Positions 35,432 to 44,877 of a stretch of DNA of 64,000 nt are shown one piece after another. The notes beneath the pieces were generated by a model, which was given only the letters and a program-made list of their open reading frames with translations, was not told the origin of the DNA and searched no databases. The stretch spans positions 62,001 through 126,000 of the forward strand of contig JBCCUP010000001.1 in assembly GCA_039196715.1 (NCBI GenBank), read 5' to 3'. The position numbers and the translations under genes were made by a program. Source of the stretch: Pseudomonadota bacterium. Lineage in GTDB: Bacteria > Pseudomonadota > Gammaproteobacteria > CALCKW01. Numbering within the stretch: position 1 is the first letter of the stretch; each line of letters opens with the position of its first letter.

Positions 35432-36846
35432 CTGCCCTGTCCCGCGCACGTCGCGCCCTCGGCCGCACACTGGCGGTGACCGCCCTCGCAGCCCCGGTGC
35501 TGGTGTCGTGCATGGACGGCGGCATGGTCGGCACAGGATCAGGGCCATCCTCCGAGGTGCTGATCGCCCGCTCACTGCCAACCGCCGTGGCGCCCGATAT
35601 CCCCCGCGCTGCATTGCAACAACTCGAAAACGACGACTCAAGCGCGGACGGCCTCAACAACCGATCGATCAGCTGGACCAGCACGGAGCTGTTCAACGAC
35701 ATCTACCACGCCGAGCAGGACCTGCTCGAGCTGTTTGCACTGTTCAACGCGGTCATCGACACCCTGGACAGACACTGCCCGGCCGGTCCGACCACCGCAC
35801 CCTGCACGATTCCAGCCGGTCAGCTCAGGAGCACCTACACCCAGGACCTGATCGACGACCTGATCGCCGAGCGCTTGTCGTCCGCGATGGTGACGCAGAT
35901 GAGCGCCGCGGAGCTGACGCGTCAGGTTGCGAATCTGAATGCGGAGTACGACGCGAAGCGCGGCCAGGTGGTGCGATTCGGTGAGACGACGATCTCGCAC
36001 CCGGCTGCGGAAACCCACCGCATCTCGACGAGCGTCGCCAGCATGTTTGGCGGCAACCCCGTCAAGATCAAATGGTCCGAGCTCGAGGGCTGGGTGGAAG
36101 TGCGCTACATCAGTGTCAAGAAGTCGGGCACAACACAGGTGAATTTTCGCTTCGAGAACCACGCCGACCACACCTGGCTCACGCGCACCGAGGTGTCGAG
36201 CAACCCGAATACGGATCTCGAGAGCAGCATCACGGTGTTCTCGCGCCGCGAGGAGACCTCAACACTGTTGTGGAGCGGACACCTGCTCGGCGTGCAGGAC
36301 GAGTACGGCATTGGCTACCTGTCGATGAAGGGCCGCGCCGACATGCTCGGTGCCTACACCCTGAGCCGCCTGCACTCGCCACACGGCACCGACGCCACGC
36401 GCCTCATCGACCGCGAAGTCACGCGAAACGACGACGGGCGCGTGCTGGCAAAACGCTACTGCACCGGACAGATGAACTCGCCGTTGTGTCTCGACCTGAC
36501 CTATCCGTCAGCGGGTCGACAACGCGTGCAAGACAGCGACCACTACATCAACTTCGACACACAGAGCACCGACTTTCTGCCGGACCTGCACGTCACGAAG
36601 TGGCAGGTCTTCGGGCTGCCACGCGACACCTGGCGGTTCGCCGTGTACGAGGCAGGCGTCGCAGACCCGAGCGAGTCGAACCCCTTGTGCCGCGGCTACC
36701 GCATAGGCCAGACCAAGGCCTTCCTGCACTGCGCAAGTGCGGAGTCCCTGCTCCACGGCGATGCGCTGCAGTTCTTCGATGTCGTGGTCAATGGCCAGGG
36801 ACAGCAGTTCATCCGCATCCCCGGCGCCTGGCTCGAGCCACGTTAG
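35428..36846 (+). CDS. Putative lipoprotein of unknown function (472 aa)
   Basis: The signal sequence ends in a lipobox-like VLVSC near residue 28, giving a mature N-terminus CMDGGMVGTGSG, a Gly/Ser-rich linker that suggests surface or periplasmic anchoring. The remainder is soluble, with scattered Cys residues and no motif I recognise. Coupling to the DUF6502 gene suggests a joint function. The 3' end overlaps the convergent M20 gene by 4 bp. Confidence 0.75.
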   Translation: MTALSRARRALGRTLAVTALAAPVLVSCMDGGMVGTGSGPSSEVLIARSLPTAVAPDIPRAALQQLENDDSSADGLNNRSISWTSTELFNDIYHAEQDLLELFALFNAVIDTLDRHCPAGPTTAPCTIPAGQLRSTYTQDLIDDLIAERLSSAMVTQMSAAELTRQVANLNAEYDAKRGQVVRFGETTISHPAAETHRISTSVASMFGGNPVKIKWSELEGWVEVRYISVKKSGTTQVNFRFENHADHTWLTRTEVSSNPNTDLESSITVFSRREETSTLLWSGHLLGVQDEYGIGYLSMKGRADMLGAYTLSRLHSPHGTDATRLIDREVTRNDDGRVLAKRYCTGQMNSPLCLDLTYPSAGRQRVQDSDHYINFDTQSTDFLPDLHVTKWQVFGLPRDTWRFAVYEAGVADPSESNPLCRGYRIGQTKAFLHCASAESLLHGDALQFFDVVVNGQGQQFIRIPGAWLEPR

Positions 36847-38255
36847 CGACCGCTGGCAGCAGCGCCCCGTGAGCGCAACAGGGACGCAGGACCCTCGTGC
36901 GAGCCGATATCGTAATACAAGCCAGACATCATCTGCAGCCCCTCATCCAACAGGGACACCGGCACGTGCTCGTTCGGGGCGTGCTGTGAGCAACCGCGGT
37001 AGGAGTGCGGAATCCAGACGGTCGGCAAGCCGGCAAATAGCGCGTTGGGCAAGGACCCACCGAGGTTCGGCAGCACGTGCACGGTCTTGCCTGTCGTGCG
37101 CTCAAGGGACTGGGTGACAACGCGGACCCAGGGGTTGTCCGGGTCGACCCGAGTCGCATCGAAGCGAACGCCCTCGCAGGCTGAGACGGTCACGTCCGTG
37201 AAGCCCTGTTCGGCGAGGTGCGCCCGCAACGCCGGCAACACGGCATCCGGATCGGTGCCGACCACAAAGCGCAACTGGCAGACCGCCCTGGCCTCACCCG
37301 CGATTGCGTTCTGAGGCGCATCCGGCGAGCCGCTGAGCAACGAGAGCACGGCGAACGCATTCCAGCCGAACACCCGTTCGGCAGGCGTCAGCGACGCGTC
37401 ACCCCAGTCCTCGTCGATGTCAGGCCCGTCCGGCAGCGCGAGGGGCAGGTCCGCGAGCGCGCGGCGCACCGACGGAGTCAAGCTGGTCGCCTGCCAGCCT
37501 GACACCGCGATCTGCCCGGACGCCGAGCACACGCTGGCGATCGCGTTGGCCAACACGATCGCCGGGTCCCGAAGCAGCCCACCCCAGTTTCCGGAGTGGT
37601 GGGCCCCGTCACGCAGCCGTACGCCGATCTCGAAGTTGATGCAGCCACGTGAACCGAGGAACACGGTGGGTGTGTCCGGTTGCAAGCGTGGTCCATCCGA
37701 GGCAATCAGCACGTCGGCCTCGAGCCACTGCGGGTTGTCACGCAGAAACACGTCCAGACCCGGCGACCCCACCTCCTCGCCCATTTCGAACAGCAGACTC
37801 GCGTTGAATCCGAGCGACCCGCGCGTCTGCAGGACGGCCTCGAGCGCCGTCAGGTTGACCAGGTGCTGGCCCTTGTTGTCAGCGACACCACGACCGTAGA
37901 GCCGATCGCCCTCGCGGGCGCAACGAAAGGGGTGCAGTCCCGCTCGCCAGACCTCGGCCTGCCCGTTGACCACATCGCCGTGGGCGTAGCCCAGCACGCG
38001 CGTGTACCCCGGCTGCTCGATCCGCGCCGCCGTCAGCAGCGGCGGCGCACCCGGCACCGGGTTGTCGTGGACTGTGCACTCGAACCCGAGGCGATCGAGC
38101 CGAGGTATCACCGCGTCGCCGAGGTAGGCGCGCAGTGCATCCGTGTTGCCATGCCGTTGACTCTCTGTCGCATGCGACACGAGGGTCGCGAGCTCGGCTT
38201 CGAAGGCACCCGACGTCAGGCGCGCGCGTGCCCAGTCGACGGCGTGCTCACGCAC
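36843..38255 (-). CDS. M20-family zinc metallohydrolase (470 aa)
   Basis: Dipeptidase/deacylase of the M20 clan. Metal-binding blocks: LGYAHGDVV (His), YGRGVADNKGQ (bridging Asp), FEMGEEVGSPG (Glu pair), SDGPRL, and a C-terminal HSYRGCSQHAPNEH. Several GTG starts are possible (38270, 38264, 38255); 38255 has GGTGAG ten bases upstream and overlaps the flavoprotein gene by 8 bp. As the last gene of the amine-utilisation run it may hydrolyse an N-acyl or dipeptide form of an amine or amino acid; the substrate is not shown by sequence. Confidence 0.87.
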   Translation of the reverse strand: MREHAVDWARARLTSGAFEAELATLVSHATESQRHGNTDALRAYLGDAVIPRLDRLGFECTVHDNPVPGAPPLLTAARIEQPGYTRVLGYAHGDVVNGQAEVWRAGLHPFRCAREGDRLYGRGVADNKGQHLVNLTALEAVLQTRGSLGFNASLLFEMGEEVGSPGLDVFLRDNPQWLEADVLIASDGPRLQPDTPTVFLGSRGCINFEIGVRLRDGAHHSGNWGGLLRDPAIVLANAIASVCSASGQIAVSGWQATSLTPSVRRALADLPLALPDGPDIDEDWGDASLTPAERVFGWNAFAVLSLLSGSPDAPQNAIAGEARAVCQLRFVVGTDPDAVLPALRAHLAEQGFTDVTVSACEGVRFDATRVDPDNPWVRVVTQSLERTTGKTVHVLPNLGGSLPNALFAGLPTVWIPHSYRGCSQHAPNEHVPVSLLDEGLQMMSGLYYDIGSHEGPASLLRSRGAAASGR

Positions 38256-40374
38256 TGGGCGCACGCTCACCGAGACGCCACGACGCCCCGTCGCCGACAT
38301 CGTCGGACAAGGCCGCCAGTTCTCGCTTGAACACCGGCTCGTCCGACCGCGGAGGGCCATCGAGTTCACGCGCGTAGCGGTGACCGGCATAGGTGGCCCA
38401 GGCGATCGGGCCGGGCGCGTCAGCGTCGCCAATCGCGGCAACCCCGCGAACACCGTGGTCGGCCCACGCCGACTGATGCTCGAGCAGCGCGCGGTACAAG
38501 GTGTCTTCCGGCGTGCGTGAGGCCACCACCACCACCGCATCGCACTCAAGGTGCCGGTCGGCACCGCCGAACACGCAACCGCTGACACACGCGCCGGTCG
38601 CAATCGACTTCACCCCCCGGTTCAGCACCACCTCGACGCCGAGCTGGACCAGCCGACTGTGAATCGTGCTCTGCTCGAGTGTGTTGAACGTCCACTCGGA
38701 CACGCGCGGCGCGGGCGTCACGAGTGTCACGGTGCAGCCTCGCTGCACGAGCCACTCGGCCAGCACGCCACCCATGTAGAAATGGTCGTCGTCATAGAGC
38801 ACCACGTGTCCGCCGGGGGGGCAGCGGCCGGCCATCAGGTCATCGGGCGTGTACAGCGGCATGGCCGGGTCGATGGGCGGCGCCACCAGGTGTTCGCGCG
38901 ACACGGCATCCCGTCGCCAGTGGCTGCCCGTGGCGATGCAGACCTGCTCGAACCCGAATTCCAGCACGTGCTCGGCCGTCAGCGCACTGGCGAGGTAGGT
39001 CTCTACGTTGGCCCGCTGCGACAGTTGATAGCTGCGGTAATCCGCGACCCGACCCCATGCAGACAACCCGGGCAATTGCCGTTCGCGCGCGACGCGCCCG
39101 CCGAGCGTCTCCCCCGCTTCAGCGAGCGCAACATCGTAGCCACGCACGGCGAGTGCGCGCGCCGCCTCCAGCCCGGCCGGTCCGCCACCCACGACCAGCA
39201 CGGACCGCGACGCGCCCTTGGCGTTCATCCGCTCCGGGTGCCAACCCTTGCGCCACTCTTCCATGAAGGTCGGGTTCTGTGTGCACCGGCTCGGTGACAT
39301 GGTCATGTCGCCGGTGATACAGATGTTGCACCCAATGCATTCGCGGATGTCTTCGATGCGGCCGGTTTCGATTTTCCTGGGCAGAAAGGGGTCGGCGATC
39401 GAGGGCCGGGCACACCCGATGAAGTCCAGGGTGCCGGACCGAATCTGTTTCACCATGACATCCGGGGAGGTAAAGCGACCCACGCCGACCACGGGTTTGC
39501 TGGTCAGGGCGCGGATGCCGGCGACCAGATCCTGCTGTGCGGCTTCTTCCTTGAAGCGCGACGGGCCTGAACAGTCCTCCCAGGTGCCGTGCGCGAGGTC
39601 CCAGAGGTCCGGCAAGTCGTGGTGCATGGCAACGTAGTCACGCACCTCGGCGTTGCTGAATCCCAGCTCACCGAGGTTTTCATCGAGCGACACCCGCAGC
39701 GTGATCCCCATGGTGTCACCCACGGCCTCACGAATCGACGACACCACCTCGCGCACGAAGCGCGACCGGTTTTCGAGCGACCCCCCGTATTCGTCTGCAC
39801 GCTGGTTGGTCGCACGAGACAGAAAGTGCTGAAAAATACCAAAACCGTGGGCACCGTAGAGGCAGATCAGGTCGAAGCCCGCGCGTTGCGCCCGCCTGGC
39901 GGCGTTGACGAACCAGCGACGCAGGTCGGCAATCTCGGATTTGCGCAGCGCGCGCGCCTGCACCGGGTCATTGGTGAAGGTCAGAATGGGACCCGGCGAC
40001 ACCGCCAACGGCACTTCCCGCGTGTAGAGGTTCGGGCCGTTGATGCCCGAGTACGCGAGCTGTATGCCGGCGAGTGCGCCGTGTCGTTTCATGCTGTCCG
40101 CCATGCGGCTCAGCATCGGGATGTCCCGGTCATCCCACAGGCGCAGCTCGATGAACGGCGTGATTTCCGAACTCTGGTGCATCTCGCACTGCTCGGTGAA
40201 CACGACGCCCCAACCGCCCTCCGATTTGATCTCCCGCATCGCCGCCGCGGCAGAGGGGTCACGGTAGCCGCCGCCATTGCAGTGGGGCACCTGATAGAAC
40301 CGGTTCTTCGCCGTCACCGGCCCGATCGAGACAGGCTCGAACAGCACGTCATACCGCGGATCTCGCATTGTCAT
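38248..40374 (-). CDS. Trimethylamine/histamine dehydrogenase-type FMN-FeS flavoprotein (708 aa)
   Basis: Old-yellow-enzyme TIM barrel (about residues 1-340), a 4Fe-4S cluster (C346, C349, C352, C364) and an FAD/ADP-binding C-terminal half (VLVVGGGPAGLEAARAL at about 390), as in trimethylamine dehydrogenase. C32 in VPHCNGGG matches the cysteine that binds FMN covalently, and YGAH (Y173, H176) is kept. The substrate cage differs: Q62 replaces the TMADH tyrosine, W265 is kept, and D356 replaces a tryptophan. This Gln/Trp/Asp set is the one I recall for histamine dehydrogenase. The physiological substrate is inferred. It lies next to polyamine genes and overlaps the M20 gene. Confidence 0.87.
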   Translation of the reverse strand: MTMRDPRYDVLFEPVSIGPVTAKNRFYQVPHCNGGGYRDPSAAAAMREIKSEGGWGVVFTEQCEMHQSSEITPFIELRLWDDRDIPMLSRMADSMKRHGALAGIQLAYSGINGPNLYTREVPLAVSPGPILTFTNDPVQARALRKSEIADLRRWFVNAARRAQRAGFDLICLYGAHGFGIFQHFLSRATNQRADEYGGSLENRSRFVREVVSSIREAVGDTMGITLRVSLDENLGELGFSNAEVRDYVAMHHDLPDLWDLAHGTWEDCSGPSRFKEEAAQQDLVAGIRALTSKPVVGVGRFTSPDVMVKQIRSGTLDFIGCARPSIADPFLPRKIETGRIEDIRECIGCNICITGDMTMSPSRCTQNPTFMEEWRKGWHPERMNAKGASRSVLVVGGGPAGLEAARALAVRGYDVALAEAGETLGGRVARERQLPGLSAWGRVADYRSYQLSQRANVETYLASALTAEHVLEFGFEQVCIATGSHWRRDAVSREHLVAPPIDPAMPLYTPDDLMAGRCPPGGHVVLYDDDHFYMGGVLAEWLVQRGCTVTLVTPAPRVSEWTFNTLEQSTIHSRLVQLGVEVVLNRGVKSIATGACVSGCVFGGADRHLECDAVVVVASRTPEDTLYRALLEHQSAWADHGVRGVAAIGDADAPGPIAWATYAGHRYARELDGPPRSDEPVFKRELAALSDDVGDGASWRLGERAPSA

Positions 40375-40407
40375 CTGCTCCCGTGTGTCGGGTCTGCCAC
40401 CGCTCGA

Positions 40408-41070
40408 CTACAGCGGCGGCACGTGGCACGCACCCGTGCGGTACTGAAACACCCAGAAATGCTCCAACTCACGCCACACGGTGTGCGAGGCCAGGCCCTC
40501 GAGGGCGTCGAGCATTTCATCGGGCCGCGGAAAATTTTTCAACACTTGGTGTTCGCTGCCATCGGGCAAGGTGCGTGTGTGCCAACCGTCACCGACATCG
40601 TCCACCCGGTTGATGGGTTGGCAGGCGCCCGGCAGATTGTCGACAAACACCACCGGCGAGCCGGGCGCGAGCGCGGCATCGAGCCCGCGGCAGAACGCGC
40701 GACGGCGCGCCCTCGGCACATGCGAGAACCAGAAGCCGACAAAGGCCGCATCGAAACCGCCGAGGGTGTCGAGGGCATAGGCATCGTGCAGCGCAGTCTG
40801 CACGTGATCGCCAAGCGCGCGCGCCTCGAGCCGTGCCAGGGGTTCAGCAGAGGCGTCCACGGCAAGCACCGACGACGCCTCGCGCGCAATGCCTGCAGTC
40901 CAGAAGCCGGTGCCCGCGGCGACGTCCAACACGTGGCGCGCCGTGAACACGCGCGGGATGAACTGAGTCAACCAGCGGAGGTCGGCCTGGCGTTCCGGCA
41001 CCGTGTAGACGTCATCATAGTGTGGCGCGCGTGCCGCATAGTACGCCAGCATGCCGTGATCAGCGGTCAT
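40408..41070 (-). CDS. SAM-dependent methyltransferase, class I (220 aa)
   Basis: Rossmann methyltransferase: motif I VLDVAAGTGFW at about residue 45, acidic motif VLAVDASAEPL, post-motif AAFVGFWFSHVP and FVDNLPG. N-terminal YYAARAPHYDDVY is common in small-molecule methyltransferases. ATG at 41070 lies 22 bp after the amidase stop. Within an amine-catabolic run it could methylate an amine or carboxylate, but nothing in the sequence identifies the substrate. Confidence 0.85.
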   Translation of the reverse strand: MTADHGMLAYYAARAPHYDDVYTVPERQADLRWLTQFIPRVFTARHVLDVAAGTGFWTAGIAREASSVLAVDASAEPLARLEARALGDHVQTALHDAYALDTLGGFDAAFVGFWFSHVPRARRRAFCRGLDAALAPGSPVVFVDNLPGACQPINRVDDVGDGWHTRTLPDGSEHQVLKNFPRPDEMLDALEGLASHTVWRELEHFWVFQYRTGACHVPPL

Positions 41071-41092
41071 TCGCGCCTGCTGCCACACCGCG

Positions 41093-41968
41093 TCACGCGA
41101 CGCCGCCGTCGAGGGTTTGCAAGGCGTGATACAACTCCGGTCGACGGTCACGAAACACGCCCCAACTGCCCCGGGTTGCGGCGATGCTGTCGAGGTCGAC
41201 GGTGGCGGTGACCAGCCCGTCGGCTTCGCGGCCAGCACGCGCCAGCACCTGACCGTCCCAGTTGGCAACGAAGGAACTGCCGTAAAAGGTGACGTCCCTG
41301 CCGTCCTGGCTCTCACTGCCGACGCGGTTGCTCGCAACCAGCGGCATGAGGTTAGCAGCCGCGTGGCCGCACATCGCCGCTTGCCAGTGCGGCTGGCTGT
41401 CGTAGTCTGGCGCCGGGGGCTCGGAGCCGATGGCGGTGGGGTACAACAGGACTTCGGCACCCATCAGGGCCATCGCCCGAGCACACTCGGGAAACCACTG
41501 GTCCCAGCAGATGCCGACCCCGATCGTGCCCACCGCGGTCGGCCAAACCTTGAAACCGGTGTCACCCGGGGAGAAATAGAACTTCTCCTGGTAACCCGGG
41601 CCGTCGGGTATGTGGGACTTGCGGTACGTGCCCAGCACCGAGCCGTCTGCATCGACGATGGCGACGCTGTTGAAGTGCGACTGACCGGCCCGCTCGAAGA
41701 AGCTGATCGGCAACACCACACCGAGCTCGCGTGCGAGGTCGGCAAAGCGGGCAATGACCGGGTGGCCAGCTGCGGGCAACGCGCCGCCGAAATGGACCGG
41801 GTCCTGTCGCTTGCAGAAATACGGCGCCGAGAACAGCTCCTGCAACAAAACCAGCCCCGCCCCGCTCGCGGCGGCGTCACGCACCAGGGCCTCGGCGCGG
41901 TCGAGGTTGTCAGCCGGCGTGTCCACACAGGCAAATTGCGTGGCGGCAAGGGTCAGGTGTCGAGGCAC
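41093..41968 (-). CDS. aguB: N-carbamoylputrescine amidase AguB (291 aa)
   Basis: Nitrilase-superfamily amidase with the Glu-Lys-Cys triad visible: LLQELFSAPYFC (Glu, about residue 43), YRKSHIPDGPGYQEKFYFSPGD (Lys) and GVGICWDQWFPE (Cys). The ELFxxPYFC and HIPDGPGYxEKxYF blocks are those of AguB, which converts N-carbamoylputrescine to putrescine, CO2 and ammonia in the agmatine pathway. Agmatine deiminase (aguA) is not in the window. It sits 92 bp downstream of the PotD gene. Confidence 0.9.
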   Translation of the reverse strand: MPRHLTLAATQFACVDTPADNLDRAEALVRDAAASGAGLVLLQELFSAPYFCKRQDPVHFGGALPAAGHPVIARFADLARELGVVLPISFFERAGQSHFNSVAIVDADGSVLGTYRKSHIPDGPGYQEKFYFSPGDTGFKVWPTAVGTIGVGICWDQWFPECARAMALMGAEVLLYPTAIGSEPPAPDYDSQPHWQAAMCGHAAANLMPLVASNRVGSESQDGRDVTFYGSSFVANWDGQVLARAGREADGLVTATVDLDSIAATRGSWGVFRDRRPELYHALQTLDGGVA

Positions 41969-42016
41969 AATGCAACTCCGTGTGGTCGCGGTTCTGCGTG
42001 TGGGTCACTCCGCGAA

Positions 42017-42050
42017 GCGGCCCCTGGGTCGTTGGCTGACCCGGGGCCGC
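42017..42050 (-). other. Strong GC-rich hairpin at the 3' end of potD
   Basis: GCGGCCCC-T-GGGTC pairs with GACCC-GGGGCCGC around a seven-base loop (one bulged base), 11 bp downstream of the potD stop. No T-run follows, so it is not a standard intrinsic terminator. A stabilising or attenuating mRNA structure after the binding-protein gene of an import operon would be typical. Confidence 0.55.
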
Positions 42051-42060
42051 CCGCGAGGGC

Positions 42061-43104
42061 TTACTTGCGCAACCGCGTCCAGATCGCGTCGTAGACTTCC
42101 TGGGTCGCCTGGTCACAGACCTCGACGAACGCGCCCGGCGCCGAGCCAGCCGGCGGCACGGATTCGGGCGACGTGCGCAGCGCCTCGTCGAGCAACTCGA
42201 CCGCACCGGTGACACCGGTCATGTACTGGGCAAAGTTGCTGACCGCAGCGATGTTTTCCGGCTCGAGCAGGAAATCCATGAACTTCAGTGCGTTCTCGCG
42301 GTTCGGCGCGTCCTTGAGCAACACGACGTTGTCCATCCACACGACGTGACCCTGTTTGGGGTAGGCGTATTCGATGTTTGCGCCCTCGGCCCGGCCCTTC
42401 GCCGAGAAACCGTTCCAGATCATGCCGACGGCGGCGTCGCCCGACACCAACACGTCTTTGGCGACATCCGAACCGAATGACGCCCAGTGCGCCTTCGCGC
42501 CCTGCAACAGACCGTCAAGTGCCTTGAGCTGGTCTCGGTCGGTCGAGCACTGCGGTATGCCGAGGTGCATCGACGCCATCGCCATGACTTCACCCTGGCT
42601 GTCAAGCACGTTGATTTTGCCCTTCACCGCGTCGGGCGGATCGAACAACATGGCGGTGTCGTTGATGTCACCGCCGTAGACATCGCGGTTGACCGAAAAG
42701 CTGGTCGAGCCCCACTGGTAGGGGATCGAGTGCTGGCGCATCGGGTCGAAGCTCACGTCCGCCCACTGCGGCTCGATGTTGCCCTTGTTGGCCAGCTCAC
42801 CCTCACCAATGGTGTCGAGCAGGCCCTCGTCGGCCATGATCTTGACCATGTAGTCACCCGGCACGGCGACGTCGTAGCTGCCCATCTTGCCGGCCTTGAG
42901 TGACGCGAGCAGCGCTTCGTTGGAGTCGTAGGTGTCCATGGTCACCTCGACGTCGTGCTCGGCGGCAAACTTGTCGAGAAGCTCCTGTGGAATGTATTCG
43001 AACCAGTGGTAGATCGAGAGTGAGCCGGCAGCCTGTGCAGGCGCCACACCGAGCGCTGCTGTCAGGGCGATTGCAACACCGGATTTCAAAAGTGTCCTCT
43101 TCAT
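42061..43104 (-). CDS. potD: PotD/PotF-like polyamine-binding protein (347 aa)
   Basis: Periplasmic binding protein with a signal peptide (about residues 1-23, ending AQAAG). The mature start LSIYHWFEYIPQELLDKFA, then YDSNEALLASLKAG and YDVAVPGDYMV, are hallmarks of spermidine/putrescine-binding proteins. Later blocks VPYQWG-like (IPYQWGSTSFSV) and LLKDAPNRENALKFMDFLL fit PotD/PotF. ATG at 43104 follows AAAGGAG. It is the last of the potABCD set (34 bp after potC). Ligand preference (putrescine, spermidine or other) is not resolved. Confidence 0.92.
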   Translation of the reverse strand: MKRTLLKSGVAIALTAALGVAPAQAAGSLSIYHWFEYIPQELLDKFAAEHDVEVTMDTYDSNEALLASLKAGKMGSYDVAVPGDYMVKIMADEGLLDTIGEGELANKGNIEPQWADVSFDPMRQHSIPYQWGSTSFSVNRDVYGGDINDTAMLFDPPDAVKGKINVLDSQGEVMAMASMHLGIPQCSTDRDQLKALDGLLQGAKAHWASFGSDVAKDVLVSGDAAVGMIWNGFSAKGRAEGANIEYAYPKQGHVVWMDNVVLLKDAPNRENALKFMDFLLEPENIAAVSNFAQYMTGVTGAVELLDEALRTSPESVPPAGSAPGAFVEVCDQATQEVYDAIWTRLRK

Positions 43105-43138
43105 CGTGCGTGTCTCCTTTGTCGTGGACTGTGTGAGG

Positions 43139-43954
43139 TCAATTCGAGGCGGACGCCTCACCGCGGCGGCCTATCCACCACGAGGCTGTCACCAGCAACA
43201 CCGACACGCACAACAGCAGTGTCGACAATGCCATGATATCGGGCTTGATGCCCTGTTTCACCGCGCCGAAGATGGCCGTGGGAAGCGTTTCGACCCCCGC
43301 ACCCTTGACGAAATTCGTGATGATGAAATCGTCCAGCGAGATGATGAAGGCAAGCAGAAAGCCCGACACCACCCCGGGCATCATCATCGGCCAGAGTACG
43401 AATCGAAAGGTTTGCCAGCGGGTGGCGTAGAGGTCCTGCGCAGCTTCATCAAAATGCGCTTCGATGCCTTGCAGACGCGAACTGATCGGCAAGTAGGCAA
43501 AGGGGATGCAGAAGACGATGTGTGCCACCAGGATGGAGGCGTAGCCGAGCACAAAGCCGATGCTGGAAAAGAACACCAGCGTGGCCACCGCCGTGACAAT
43601 CTCCGGCACCATGATCGGCATGCTGATCAGGCCGAAGGTCGCCGTGCGCAGCCGGAACGCCCCACCGCGCACCATCGCAAGCGCGGCACAGGTGGCGATG
43701 ACTGTGGCCGTAGTCGCGGCGATCACCGCAATCGTCAGGGAATTCCAGGCGGCCGCCTTGAACTTCGGGGCTTCGGTGCCCTGAAACACCTCGACATACC
43801 ACCGCAGACTGAAGCCGCCCCAGATCGTGATGGAGCGTGATTCGTTGAAGCTGTACACCATGACCACCAACAGGGGCAGGTACAACACCAACAGACAGAC
43901 CACCGCCAGAAAACCAAAGCCTGGCACATGGCGCACATCATGGTTGCGGCTCAC
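43139..43954 (-). CDS. potC: PotC-like polyamine ABC permease (271 aa)
   Basis: Six-span permease with [24 protein letters not shown] near the start, a PotC signature, and the EAA loop [25 protein letters not shown]. The C-terminal [19 protein letters not shown] is also diagnostic. GTG at 43954 overlaps the potB stop (GTGA); longer upstream frames overlap potB and are not coding. Confidence 0.93.
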   Translation of the reverse strand: MSRNHDVRHVPGFGFLAVVCLLVLYLPLLVVMVYSFNESRSITIWGGFSLRWYVEVFQGTEAPKFKAAAWNSLTIAVIAATTATVIATCAALAMVRGGAFRLRTATFGLISMPIMVPEIVTAVATLVFFSSIGFVLGYASILVAHIVFCIPFAYLPISSRLQGIEAHFDEAAQDLYATRWQTFRFVLWPMMMPGVVSGFLLAFIISLDDFIITNFVKGAGVETLPTAIFGAVKQGIKPDIMALSTLLLCVSVLLVTASWWIGRRGEASASN

Positions 43955-44877
43955 GTAGCCCCCCGGGGTGCCCTGCCCTGGCCACGCGCAAACGCGAGCA
44001 GCACGAGCAACACGATGGTCAGGAGGATCATCGACACCGCCGCGCCAAACGGCCAGTTGCCCGCATTGCCCTTGAATTGCTCTTCGATCAGAGAGCCGAT
44101 CATGAAGTTCTTGGCCCCGCCGAGCAGGTCCGGCGCGAGAAAGGCACCGAGGCTCGGCACGAACACCAGGATGCAACCGGCCACGATGCCAGGCTTCACA
44201 CTCGGTATGACCACGCGGAACAAAATACGCGGCCGGCTCGCATAGAGGTCTGCAGCGGCTTCGGAGAGACTGAAGTTGTAGCGCTCGACCGACGCGTAAA
44301 TCGGCAGCACCATGAACGGGAGATAGGAGTAGAACAACCCGAGTTGCACCGCGAAGTTGGTGTTGATCAACGCCAGGGGTGAGTCGATCAGGCCGATCGC
44401 CAACAACGCTTCGTTCAGCGGCCCGCTGTCCCGGATGAGAAATTTCATGGACACCGTGCGGATCAGCAGATTGACCCAATACGGCACGGTGACGAGAAAC
44501 AGCCAGGCCGTGCGCTGGGACGCCGGGCGCGTGGCAATGAAATAGGCGGTCGGGAACCCGATGAGCAAACACAGGGCGGTGGCTGCAAGCGCCTGCCCGA
44601 TCGACCTCAGGAAGATCACGATGTAGGTCCACTCCACCCGAGGGGGTTCATCGCCGAACAGGCCGCGATCGAGGAAGAACTGATCGTAGGACGCAATCGA
44701 AAATTCCCAGATCACACCGCCGCGGAACTCCTTGGTCAGAAAGGAGTACACCAACATCACCAAGACCGGTATGAGCATGAACACCAGCAACACGAACCAG
44801 CCCGGTGCCAGCAGCCGCGCGCGCGCCGGTGCGTAGCTGTTGCAGACGACGCCGTCGACGCCGGTCGCACCCGCCAT
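43951..44877 (-). CDS. potB: PotB-like polyamine ABC permease (308 aa)
   Basis: Six-span permease: [22 protein letters not shown], then [26 protein letters not shown] and the EAA loop [27 protein letters not shown]. The ATG at 44877 directly abuts the potA stop (TGATG). The set potA-potB-potC-potD is complete and in the usual order. Confidence 0.93.
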   Translation of the reverse strand: MAGATGVDGVVCNSYAPARARLLAPGWFVLLVFMLIPVLVMLVYSFLTKEFRGGVIWEFSIASYDQFFLDRGLFGDEPPRVEWTYIVIFLRSIGQALAATALCLLIGFPTAYFIATRPASQRTAWLFLVTVPYWVNLLIRTVSMKFLIRDSGPLNEALLAIGLIDSPLALINTNFAVQLGLFYSYLPFMVLPIYASVERYNFSLSEAAADLYASRPRILFRVVIPSVKPGIVAGCILVFVPSLGAFLAPDLLGGAKNFMIGSLIEEQFKGNAGNWPFGAAVSMILLTIVLLVLLAFARGQGRAPRGAT

